From Fratercula arctica (taxonomy: Eukaryota; Chordata; Aves; Charadriiformes; Alcidae): a DNA stretch of 64,000 bases. The DNA lies in NCBI GenBank assembly GCA_947846985.1, contig CANTUZ010000002.1:128178889-128242888 (forward strand). The letters are read 5' to 3'. Numbering within the stretch: the stretch's first letter is position 1; each line of letters opens with the position of its first letter. The notes below the pieces were generated by a model that had not been told where the DNA came from, ran no database searches, and worked only from the letters and a program-made list of their open reading frames with translations. A program made the translations under genes and the position numbers. Below, one piece after another: positions 48,603-59,565 of the stretch.

Positions 48603-49629
48603 TAATCCCAGGCAGAGGATCCTATATTTCTTTTCCTACCTCCAAATAAGTAAGAAAATTGGATGGGGTTTTGTCTTGCCTTGGGTATCCTGAGTTCAGT
48701 AAAGTGACTAACGGGGCTGTTCTCAAGCAGTGAGACAGCCCTTTGCATTCAGACATTTCCTTATTTCAGTCACTGTCTCCTATGTAGTCTCTAATTGAGA
48801 TAGATCAGATTATTGATTTCCTGCTGTATATATAATGTTGGTTTTTCTCCTGTGGAATAGGTTATGTACCACATGTATTTTTGTTCTTTAAATCCTCAAC
48901 TCAGCTGTTCTTACTATGCATGTGCAATTTTAGGGGAAGACACCAGACATTGTACTTTATTGTAAAGGCTGATGATTGCTTTCATAGTAAAGTTGCTTCA
49001 GAAAAAGTTTTTTCTGTAGTTGCTCTAAATTAGGGAATAATTCAGTTAGGTGACATCACACAGCACCTGTGTTGTATTTAGTTTTCAGGATACTGCGCCA
49101 AAACCTGAGCAGAAGCTGTGGGGTTTGCGTTGCAACAGTGCTGCAGTTAACACGGTTAAATTCTAGGTGAAAATCAGAGCAAGTATATTTAGGTTTTGGC
49201 TGTTTGCTGATGTTGTCTTATTGATTCTGATCTCTCTTGTGGATGGTTGAGAAAACACAGAGGATCAGGACAGGGAAGCAGACATAATCTGGAGCAATAT
49301 CCCTGCTCCAGCTCTGCAGGGCTAAATGCAGGATGGGCCACACCAGCTGACATGGCAGTGCAGGGGTGAAACAAGACTGAAATAAGAAAGCACTTTTTAC
49401 ACACTTGAATAATAACCTGAGACTAAATTCCACACATAATGGCTTAACATGCAGAAAATGTTTTATGACTAGAGAGGCTGGTGTACTTGGTTAGTGTTTG
49501 GTATCAGGGGCACTGCTGGTGGCACAGACTTGTGGTGGGATTGTTAGTTGTTGGGATGCTGGTGCTGTTTGGGTGCAGGCCAAGGGAAGTTTTGAGGGCA
49601 GAAGTGTCAAGGTGGGGCTAGAGGGGTGA
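48603..49629. other. Intergenic, no gene seen
   Basis: No recognised gene or repeat. Short open frames near 49189-49433 have no recognisable similarity. Confidence 0.5.
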
Positions 49630-49989
49630 TAGTGTACGGCCGTGCAGGAGTCAAAGGGCAAGACAGACTCCAGTTGGAGAATTTACTGTCAATTGACATA
49701 AACGCTTAATTACTGATTTGGGTATTGAGAAAGAAGACAAACATTGAAAGACTTGGGAAAAAACACTTTCCTTCCCTTTTCCAAGGCTTAACTTCTCCTT
49801 CCATCTTCCTTGTTATCACTGTGGGTTACTCCCAGTCCCTTTTGTGAGGTGATGGGTGGCACAGGCAGTTGGGGTCTGTGTGTAGCAGTTTCCTTGTGCT
49901 GCTCCTTACTTCTTTTCTTTTGCTGCTTCTTCCTTTTTATGTTTTTCCTCTGCTCCATGCTGCTTTTATCCATGGGGCTGCAGTATATT
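49630..49989 (-). mobile_element. Probable avian LTR fragment
   Basis: The segment carries TTTTCCAAGGCTTAACTTCT, CACTGTGGGTTACTCCCAG, GTGATGGGTGGCACAGGCAG, TTTTTCCTCTGCTCCATGCT and CCATGGGGCTGCAG in the order I associate with avian ERV LTRs read in reverse. It is decayed, lacks clear TG...CA ends and abuts a CR1. Family and borders are uncertain. Confidence 0.4.
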
Positions 49990-50397
49990 GTTGGCTTGTG
50001 TTAATCTTGTCCATCAGAACCCCCAGGTCCTCCTCTGCAAAGCTGCTTTCTAGCTGGTCAGCTGCCAGCGCATGCTGATGCATGGAGTTATTCTTCCCCA
50101 GTGCAGGACTTCACATTCCCTTTTGTTGCAGTTCATGGTTCTTCTCTGCCTTTTTCTCCAGCCTGTTGACGTCCCTCTGAATGGCAGCACAATGATCTGC
50201 TGTATCAGCCACTCCTCCTGGTTTTATGTCATATGTGAACTTGCTGAGGATGCACTCTGTCCCATCATCCAGATGATTAATGAAGTGGTTGAACAATATT
50301 AGTCCCAGTATCAGCCCCTGGGTATACCCCTAGTAACTCGCCCCCACCTGGACTTCATGCCAGTGATCTGTGCCAGTGCCCTCTGAGCCTGGCAGTT
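49990..50397 (-). mobile_element. CR1 LINE internal segment (ORF2 end)
   Basis: Minus-strand CR1 sequence upstream of the 3' UTR: CATCAGAACCCCCAGGTCC, AGCTGCTTTCTAGCTGGTCA, TCTCCAGCCTGTTGACGTCC, CCTGGACTTCATGCCAG, TGAGCCTGGCAGTTC. It lacks its own octamer tail and ends where another CR1 tail begins at 50398. That suggests one CR1 inserted into, or recombined with, another. Confidence 0.75.
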
Positions 50398-50812
50398 CAC
50401 AGAATCACAGAATGGCTGAGGTACCAAGGGACCTCTGGAGGTCATCTAGTCCAACCCCCCTGCTCAAGCAGGGCTGCTTAGAGATAGTTGCCCAGGACCG
50501 TGACCAGAGGACTTTTGAGTATCTCCATGAATGGAGACTCCACAACCTCTCTGGGCAACCTGTGCCAGTGCCTGGTCACCCTCACAGTGAAAAAGTATTT
50601 CCTGATGTTCAGAGGGAACCTCCTGTGTTTCGGTGTGTGCCCATTGCCTCTGGTCGTGGCGCTGGGCACCACTAAAACCAGAGCCTGGCTCCCTTGTCTT
50701 TATGGCCTCCCTTCAGGTATGCATATACATTGATGAGATCTGCCCTTCCCCTAACCCAAACCTTCTCTTCTCCAGGCTACAGTCTAGCCCAGTCTAGGCT
50801 AAACAGTCCCAG
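50398..50812 (-). mobile_element. CR1 LINE 3' end fragment
   Basis: CACAGAATCACAGAATGGCT, then GGGACCTCTGGAGGTCATCT, GAGACTCCACAACCTCTCTG, TCACAGTGAAAAAGTATTTC, GCCCATTGCCTCTGG and a CTTCTCCAGGCTACAG...CTAAACAGTCCCAG end. It is a well-preserved 5'-truncated copy. Open frames on either strand are remnants of ORF2 or its shadow. Confidence 0.92.
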
Positions 50813-52464
50813 ATATATATAGTAATGATACCTGATAAAATTCCTGTATTACCAAATGTGCCATGGTTTATCAAAGAATGACACAATAATAAGTATATTT
50901 TCTACTAAAAGGAGTGCAAGCCTTGGGTTGTGAAGCTGTACTTTGGAAGTGTCTCAATTTGTTCATCCTACAAGCAACACGACCATCCTGGGCTTTTTAC
51001 TCTGAATCTTACAAAGATTATTCTACATAACAATACTGCTCAGCTCCTCAAATCAAACTCTGCAATCATTCTTGTCATTTGCTGGATAAACGTCAGTTCA
51101 CCAGTCCTTACTGGAAGTCCAGCTCCTGCATCCAGAGTTATTGCGCATGCATGGAGTCAAGTCCCAGAGCTGTATTCCACTGTCTCACAGGGAAGCCAAC
51201 TGCACTAGCAAGCGGTATGCAAATCTGTGATAACTCACGGGGACAGCAGATCTTACAGCTGTGCTTCTGTTGCAAATAAACTCCTTTGTAAAGTAAAAAT
51301 AAGATCTTATGTATTGCAGTCATTTGAAAAATAACGGAAAAGATAAATATTGAGGCAACATTATTCCTCTAACAGAATAAATTCTGTGGTCTGAGAAGGG
51401 AAAGCCTATCAGATATTACAATTTACACTGGTTTGCATGGGTGTTACTGTTTAGTCTCCTATGGTGAAATTCCTGCTAGTGTAAGAGAGCAGCCCTCCTC
51501 TGATACTTCCAGTTTACAACAGCAGCAAATCTGCGTTTCTTTTCAGTGGGAGGTATGTTGTGGAAATACCACCAGGTATTTTTGACATTGTGTTAGCAAG
51601 GAAGTGTGAGTTATGACGGCCTATGCAAACACAACAGATGCTAAAAAAAAAAAGCCTATATTGATTTGAGGGTTAGTGGTAGTCAGGTGTGTAAATGGAG
51701 CTAATAGCCGGTAGGAACTCAGAGGTGCATGTAGTAGAATGACTTAATGGTGCTTACATGAAAAATTAGTGGTAAATTTCAGATTCAGTTCTTAGTTTAC
51801 TGCTTCCTGGTCAGTGGGCCATGTGTCTTCATCAGTATATTGAAACATTTTTTTTTAATTGTGATTTCGTGTTATTGACAGAACATACTTGTGTGCTGTT
51901 TAGCCACACAAACATTTCTGCAGTTCCTTCCAGCATTCGCGAAGCACCTGCACAGGAAACTTTCTAGATTCCAAACAATGTCATGGTGGCTGAATGGGAA
52001 TTCTTACTGTGCAAAATAAAAATGCTACTTCCACAGGAAATTCCCAACCATCTATTCCCATGGCTGCCTCACTGCACTTATTGCTACACAGCCTTTATGG
52101 ACGGCCATAAATGGTTGCTGTTGCAAACCTAACTTTTATTCAAATTACTGATTTTTCAGCACTCATAAATCAGTGTGCTGTCACTGGCAGGCACGTTTAT
52201 ATCCTGCACCTAGTAAGCTTTTGTCTCAGAGCGGCATTATACTGCTGCTGACCTTTAACACTTCTGTTAGCCATAGAATGATGCTAAACTTAGCTAATAA
52301 CCAAGAGGAGATTAATACTGAGACACCACTTGGCTCTGTTTCAGGTTGCATTGCTTCTTGGCAGAACAAAAGTGTTTTAAAATCAGCATAGTCAGCAAGT
52401 CCTGCATTCCCTTCATAAGGAGAAGTTATTCAGTGATGGATGTCACACTGGGCTGAGTATAAGA
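50813..52464. other. Intergenic, no gene seen
   Basis: AT-rich DNA without recognised genes or repeats. Confidence 0.5.
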
Positions 52465-52800
52465 ACAAGAGTGTAGACGGCAGGTTGAGGGAAGTGATTC
52501 TTCCCCTGTGTCTGGCACTCCACTGGCTGCTGGAGCACTGTACCTGGTTTTGGGCTCCCTGGTACCAGAGGAACATTGACATAGTGCAATGAGTCCAGTA
52601 GAGAGCCAACAAGAAGCCCTATAAAGGGCTGGACAACATCATGTATGAGGAGGGGTTAAGAGAACCAGCTAGGTTTGTTCAAACTTAAAAGCCGGCAGTG
52701 GTGGTGATGCTCTCTGTAACTCCCTAAATGGCAAGGTGATGGAGACAGAATCTTCCCAGAGCTGTACAGTGGAAGGATGAGGCAACAGACACAAGTAAAA
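52465..52800 (+). mobile_element. CR1 LINE fragment (old)
   Basis: Diverged plus-strand CR1 ORF2-end sequence: GGGAAGTGATTCTTCCCC, TACCTGGTTTTGGGCTCCC, GAGGAGGGGTTAAGAGAACC. It lacks the octamer terminus, so it is truncated at both ends. Confidence 0.65.
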
Positions 52801-53015
52801 GCATGGAAAATGCTGACTCTTCAAGGGGAAAAAAACCCATAGGAGCAATGAACTCAAAAAATGGGGACTGTTGTTGTGTTAACCAGTTTCTGCCTGAAGT
52901 GCAAGGAGTTTTTGCTTTGACTGTCCTTCCTCCATTATAAATAGCAATATTTGTGTGTTGGTATGTGATTTTTTCAATCCCAACCTTAACAGCCTTTTCC
53001 CTTAAAGGAAGGGTC

Positions 53016-53337
53016 AGACCATTTCCTCTGGTCCTATCATTCTCCCAGGTGAATAATGACAGGACCAGAGGAAATGGTCTGAAGTTGCGGCAGGGGAGGT
53101 TTCGATTAGATATGAGGAAGAATTACTTGAGTGAAGGAGAGGTCAGGCACTGGAACAGCCTGCCCAGGGAGGTGGTTGAGTCACCACCCCTTGAGGTATT
53201 TAAGAAACGTCTAGATTTGGCACTTCAGGGCATGCTCTAGTGGCAGAGATTGCAGGGTTTTTCTTTTGTGTGTGTGTATGGTTGGACTCGATAATCTCAA
53301 AGGTCCTTTCCAACCATGAAGATTCTATGATTCTATG
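53016..53337 (+). mobile_element. CR1 LINE 3' end with 5' inverted (snap-back) segment
   Basis: From 53052 this is a clean plus-strand CR1: GACAGGACCAGAGGAAATGG, GGCAGGGGAGGTTTCGATTA, GGCACTGGAACAGCCTGCCC, GGTTGGACTCGATAATCTCA, ending in two perfect ATTCTATG octamers. Its first 29 bases are preceded, after a spacer of about 7 bases, by their near-perfect reverse complement at 53016-53044. The open frame at 52953-53240 runs through this junction and is therefore chimeric. The near-consensus tail marks it as one of the younger copies here. Confidence 0.88.
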
Positions 53338-54017
53338 AAAGAGAAAAAACATGTACCAGATCCCAGTCATGTTGCGTCATGCTTGAGTAGTAGTCACTTG
53401 GATCATACCACAAAGATCAGCTAAAAACCTGCATAGAAGAGGCTACTAAAAAATAAACACAATAGTCTCAGAAATGTGTACTCAGTGCAGAAAACTGTGG
53501 AAAAGTGGAAAAAATTTATGGTCAAAAGATACTAGTTTTGTGCATCACAGGCTTCTGGAGGAACACCAGCCAAGGAGGAAAGCTGTAATTATTGATAAGC
53601 TGAAATCTTTCTGCCCACAATGTAACCTAGTTTTGTAGTGTCACATATGAACAAACTGGGAAAAAAAAATCTGCAGAAACTTTGGAGGGTAGTCAGTATG
53701 ACTTGACTGCAAGATCTAAACATTTAGGTTAAACTTGGGTAGAAGCAAGCATAATACGGAATCTTTTCACTTTCTACCGTATAAAATTAGTTTTGTATTT
53801 CCAGCTTAAATCTCCATTGTTGTAAGTAAATTGTCAGTTTTTGAAGTACTATATCAAAATGGTTGGGGTATGGAAAAAAATCCTGGAAGACAGAGGAGCT
53901 GAATGGAGAAGTTTATCTTTTTAAAAAAAAAAGTTATACATCTCTGTTCAATCAAGTCTTGCCTGAAAGAAATTTTTACTGGTGTAGCTGGCACTTTATA
54001 GCTCCCTAGGGGCAAAT
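53338..54017. other. Spacer between two CR1 copies
   Basis: AT-rich DNA without recognised features. Confidence 0.5.
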
Positions 54018-54843
54018 CATAGAATGGTTTATGTTGGAAAGGACCTTAAAGATCACCTAGTTCCAACCCCCCTGCCATGGGCAGGGACACCTCCCACTAG
54101 ACCAGGCTGCTCAAAGCCCCATCCAGCCTGGCCTTGGACACTTCCAGGGATGGGGCATCCACAGCTTCTCTGGGCAACCTGTTCCAGTGCCTCACCACCC
54201 TCACAGTAAAGAATTTCTTCCTGATATCCAATCTAAATCTACCCTCTTTCAGTTTAAAACTGTTACCCCTTGTCCTATCTTGATAAAGAGTCCCTCTCCA
54301 CCTCTTCTGTAGGTTCCCTTTAAGTATTGAAAAACGGTCTCCCCCGGGGCTTTCTCTTTTCCAGGCTGAACAACCCCAACTCTCTCAGCCTCTCCTCACA
54401 GGAGAGGTGCTCCATCCCTCTCATCATCTTTGTAGCCCTCCTCTGGACCTGTTCGAACAGGTCCATGTCCTTCTTGTGCTGAGGACTCCAAAGCTGGATG
54501 CAGTACTCCAGGTGTGATCTCACAAGAGCAGAGTAGAGGGGCAGAATCACCTCCCTCGACCTGCTGGCCATGCTTCTTTTGATGCAGCCCAGGATGCAGT
54601 TGGCTTTCTGGGCTGCAGGTGCACATTGCCGGCTCATGTTGAGCTTCTCATCAACCAACACCCCCAAGTACTTCTCCTCAGGGCTCCTCTCAATCCGTTC
54701 TCTGCCCAGCCTGTATTTGTGCTTGGGATTGCATCGACCCACATGCAGGACCTTGCACTTGGCCTCGTTGAACTTCATGAGGTTTGCATGGGCCCACCTC
54801 TCAAGCCTGTCCAGGTCCCTCTGGAGAGTGTCCCTGACACGAG
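54018..54843 (-). mobile_element. CR1 LINE with partial ORF2 (longest and best preserved)
   Basis: Starts with a reverse octamer (CATAGAATGG) and continues in near-consensus state for over 800 bp. An intact minus-strand frame at 54320-54778 (152 codons) encodes the C-terminal part of the CR1 ORF2 polyprotein after the reverse-transcriptase catalytic core. It includes [23 protein letters not shown] and [19 protein letters not shown]. The catalytic motif block and the endonuclease lie upstream and are absent, so the copy is dead-on-arrival by 5' truncation. The frame breaks near PFFNT. It belongs to the same subfamily as 29479-29828. Confidence 0.95.
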
Positions 54844-57800
54844 TGTATTGATAAAGTCATATATGTTATTATGATAGGTAGAAGTGAAAGGGAAGGTTAA
54901 AAAGAAAGTGTGTCAGAGCAAATTATCATGTTTTATTTAAACATTTAATATCAGTGTGTAACTCTTTCATGGTTGAAGAACTAAGTATATTTATGAAGGA
55001 ATCTTTGTGTTGTTGTTTAGTTCATGTATTTTTTTGGTAGTGATTTTCTATTTTGTCTTTTAGTGTTTTCTGTCCTTTTCCTACCTTCCCAGAGAAGAAA
55101 AGTATATTAGGAACATGCTGTAAAATAGTAACGTTTCTGCCTCCAAATAACTACTGCAACTCCATGGTAATATATTTGTTCTTTTTCACGTGCTTAGCTA
55201 AAATAAATGGGTGATAGTTCAAGTAGGGTTAGACTGCAAGTCCGTATTTCATTTGAGTCTTTAATGGTTAGTGAAATTAATGGAATTGTGGTGATTTATG
55301 TCAGCTGATCATCTAACCTTCTGTCATGATGTTTCGTGGTTAAAGCACATGGCTTGGACTGTGGAGCCTTGGCTTGTTCCCTGTCTGGACAAATGAACAG
55401 AGAACACCAGAACATACAAATCACAGTTTGTCTGTCAAATATCTTGCTGTAAAATAGTAAGTTGCCACTGTGATAAACTTACTATTCAGATTTTTTTTAA
55501 AATCCTGCTTTTACAAATGGAATGGTTTCAGTTCTTCATATAAAAACTTTCTAGCAAATGAATACCGTAACACTGCTTTCTGGGCATGTCCAGTCTTATT
55601 TTGATTTTCTGGTAATAACCCCTAATAGAAAAAGATTTTTAGAGGATTCATTTTGGCAGAAGCCTCGTCTTCTGACAGTAACAATCCTACCTACGGAAGA
55701 ACATATTTAGATTTCTCTGTAGTGGTTATCATTCTTTCAGCTTCTCAATAAAAAAGAAGTGTCAACCATAATAAAATTCAAATTAATTTTTCAGTTTAGT
55801 TTAAAGTTTATCCTTTCTTGATTGATAGGTCTTGCTAGAACCCAAATTTGGAACGGTTTCAAAATATTACTCTCTCCGTTCTTGTACTGTCTGAAGGGTT
55901 GGAAATACAAAATATCTGCTTTGGGTATCATCAACATTAAATCTCTGGAGTATGATGGCAGTTTGTTCTGTACTTTCAACTTTAACCAGTGAACTCAGTA
56001 TCTCAGCTGTTTTTTATTATCTCTGCAAGTTGTTGCATGGCGAAAGAAACTAGGAGAAAAAAGAAGCTTAGCTGCCATGTACCTTATAGCACATCATAAC
56101 TTGAACAGTCTGTATTTACTCTTTGGCAGAGACAAAGAGATACAGTGCAAGTATTGGTTACTTCAAACAAAATGGAAATCTTGAGACCAGTCAAATGGTG
56201 TTTGTTTTGTGCTGGTATTACCAGTGTGACTTGCGTTCTGCTTACATGCATGTATAGCTTGCTTCTGGACATCTGCTTTATGTTACCTCTCCTTGCCTGC
56301 TCCCCACCCTCTCTCTCAAACACACATTTCAGAGCATAAAAAATAATTTCTGACAAAGTAGGAACTGAGGTGGGCTTTTTTCGTTTGTTTGTTTTGGGCT
56401 TTCAATTGATTGGTATTTGAGGCTCCTATATCACTTCATCCAGCAATTAAAGCAAGATAATTTTTTTTTTAACCTAATTAGTAGCCTTGCTTAATTTAAG
56501 ATTAATTTAAGATTTTCAGCAAATATTGACAGTACCTTACACTGCACATGCAATGATTAGACGGATTACTCATCAATTTTACACTTCAAAAAAAAGATGA
56601 AAAAAACTCTTCTAAGTCATTGTACAAGAGTAAGAATATTAAGATACTTTAAAAAAAACCCAGCTTTTTGAATAGCAAAACAAAGATTTCGTGAAATGAA
56701 ACATTTAATGTACTAACCTCTGAATAACAGAAGAGAGTCTTTGCACTTTGAGGGACAAAAGTTCCTTACTTAGATGTGATAAAATTACCTCTTGTATCAA
56801 AGGTATTTCAAGCTAAGTGAAAAAGTGCCTTCAAGCGGGTCTGCCCATCCTGCACTCGCCAAGGTATAAAGGATGCCTGCAAAAGCCAGATGCAGATGTG
56901 TCTGTCCTATAGCTTGTACCAGCTGATGAATCTGATGTTCTTTCCACCTGCTAAATACTGCAGAATAGTTGGGCGCGTTTATGTAATAGTTCAGCCGCTA
57001 GTGCTGGAAACGGATTGATGAGTTACTGTCCTCTGATTAACTATAAACAAACAAACATGCTGTTGGCTTTGAAGAACTCACTGTCACAGCTAACATTTCT
57101 CCTGAAAGCTCATAATTAGATTCGTATTAGAAGATTGTTTTTCTCTTTACCCTGAAGTAAACCAAATGGTAATTCATTGCGCTTTCCTTCATATCAAGTT
57201 TTGTTTTACTGTCTGTTATCCAAAAGCCAAAGAAGTGGTAGAGTTATTTTTCTGTCACTGTTTCCACATAAAGCCCTGCTCCTCAGTCGGTTTGGTTGTT
57301 TTCCAGAGCTCCCATGAGCAGATCAAAAAAGGTGTTTTAATTGATCAGTTATGGTTTCTTCCCCATGGAGAATCCAGAGTGATGCAAATCTGGCTAGCAA
57401 CATGAAGGACCTTGTATACTCTGAAGTTAATTTGTTTTATTTCTCACTAAGGTGGGGTTTTTTTTTTTGAGATTACTTTTGTAAATTGTATTCAGCTTAT
57501 TTCAGCTTGCATGGTTGATAATTAATTTTGTTTCAGTTTCCTATCAGCTTTTAAAAAGGCTGCTAAATGTCTCCTGTGAAGAAGCTGTAATCAGATGTCC
57601 TCTTGAAATTGGAGTAATTGTCCACAGCTGTCCATTCTGTCATTCTGATCATCTATTACAGAAGGTGAGGTTTTAGTTTAAAAAGCTTTCATCAAGATAC
57701 ACTAAGCTGGTGTTGAACCTAGTGGAGACCATTTTTACTTTGTCATGCTGGCTCCATGTAAGGTCAATTTCTTTCTGAACTAATTAGAGTTTCTTGAAGA

Positions 57801-59089
57801 GATCTTGCCATGCATTTGTGTTAGTTCATGTTCTTTTAATAGCAATTTAAATTCAAAAAGTATGTGAACTAACTCTGTTCCTGCCTTGAGGTTCTGGAGA
57901 TATGCTGGCTCATGCTAGAGAGCCTTCTGAAGAAAAACCATTTGCAGTGATCACTTGTCGTTATAAGACTTAGGTGGCTTCTTGCTGCAGGATTTCTTAA
58001 AGGTACAATTGATTCTTGTAGGGGAAGTCAAATATGCTCCTTTAAGTGAATTATAAATCATCCCTTTTCTTCAGACTTATAATCTATATATACCCTTTTA
58101 GATTTGTTTTTGGATAAATCAGATTTGGATCATACAGTAGTGCTTTACGCGCTAAGTAAAGCTGAACGTTAAGATTTTGTTTGCTACGGATGTTTGCTGT
58201 GTCCCTTGTGCTGGAGGGAATAAAATGGTTGAAAGTCTTGCAGAGGGATATGCACCATTATTAGAGGCTTGTGTAAAAACTGTGTGGTGAAGTCCAGTGC
58301 ATTCGTACTTGGAAAGTAGTATTTTAGCAGTTTGGAGAAAAAATGTTTGGTTTTTTGGGGGGGACCAGCTGTTATTCAGAATACCTGCAGAAATCTTTTG
58401 ATTATATGAGCTCACTGTAAGCATTATGTTTGCCTCCACAAACTTACGGTGCTTGGGGCCATTGAAATGTCTTTATGGTTAAAGCACCTCCATCTTCCTT
58501 CAACAATGCTATAAGGGAAGATTACAGAACTGATTATTTTGGTCCATTCTATACAAATAATGACTTCTCTTTAAAACCTGTGGCTGCAAAGTGTGTTTAG
58601 TATAAACTCGGTGATGAACGAGCAGACAGCAACGTGTCAAAAGTCAACGCCTCGATTTACTCACCCTCCAACACTTCATAACAGTTATTACCTGAGAAAA
58701 GGGACCCCCAGTAGTGTTTTCTTCAAGGGGAGTAGAAATTACTGGCTTGTGTTAGTCTGTTCCTGTTTTTTGTACTTCAGGGAAAATAATGTTGGAGAGA
58801 GAAAAGTCTTCAGCGTTGGTGAGAAGCCTGCGAAGTAAGCTATCCCATTATTGATCCAGCTTCAGAAACATATTTCAGCTTTCTCTGAAAAGAAGACAAT
58901 TTTAAATTCCATTCATATGTGATACTGGAGCTGTTTTGCACTGACACCCATCGTTCAGTGGCAACACAGAAACAAATCCGTGTGGTTTTCCCAGAGTACA
59001 CAAGTGTCATGGCAGATCGTTGAATTTAATTACTACCATCTGTCATGCATAAGGGTTTTAATATCTGGAAAATTGTTTCAGGTCATCAG
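54844..59089. other. Intergenic, no gene seen
   Basis: AT-rich DNA with T and TTTG tracts (for example near 56376-56396 and 57459-57469). No gene or known repeat was recognised. Confidence 0.5.
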
Positions 59090-59565
59090 ATAGGATCATG
59101 AAGATGATTAAGGGAATGGAGGATCTTCCATATGAGAAGGGACTGAGAGAGCTGGAACTGTTCAGCCTGGAGAGGAGAAGGTTCATATGCAATCTTATCA
59201 ATGTTTCTAAATGCTTGATGGGAGGGAATGAAGAAGAGGGAGCCAGACTCTTCTCAGTAGCGCCTGCTGACAGGACAAAAGGCAAGGGGTACACATTAAA
59301 AAACATGAAATTCTGTTTGAACACAAGAGAAAACTTTTTTTTTTCTTTTTTTTTTTTTAACTGTAGAACACTGGTCAAACACTAGCACAGGTTTCCCAGA
59401 GAGGCTGTAGAGTCTCCATCTGTGGAGATACTCAAAACCTGGCTGGACCTGCAACCTGTCCTGTTGCCCTGGGCAGCCTGCTGTAGGTGACCTTGCTTCA
59501 GGAGGTGGGGTGGGCTAGATGATCTTGAGGGGTCCCATCCATCCCCAATTATGTGATTTTGTGAA
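59090..59565 (+). mobile_element. CR1 LINE 3' portion with internal T-run expansion
   Basis: Plus-strand CR1: AAGATGATTAAGGGAATGGA, GAGCTGGAACTGTTCAGCC, GGGAGGGAATGAAGAAGAG, CAGAGAGGCTGTAGAGTCTC, GGTGGGCTAGATGATCTTGA and a decayed ATTATGTGATTTTGTGA end. Where the consensus has AAAAACTTCTTCACTGTGAGG this copy has a run of about 24 mostly T bases (59335-59358). Confidence 0.88.

Noticed and set aside
54320..54778. 152-codon minus-strand open frame considered as a host gene
   Set aside because: It is the C-terminal part of CR1 ORF2 within a 5'-truncated LINE, not a host gene.
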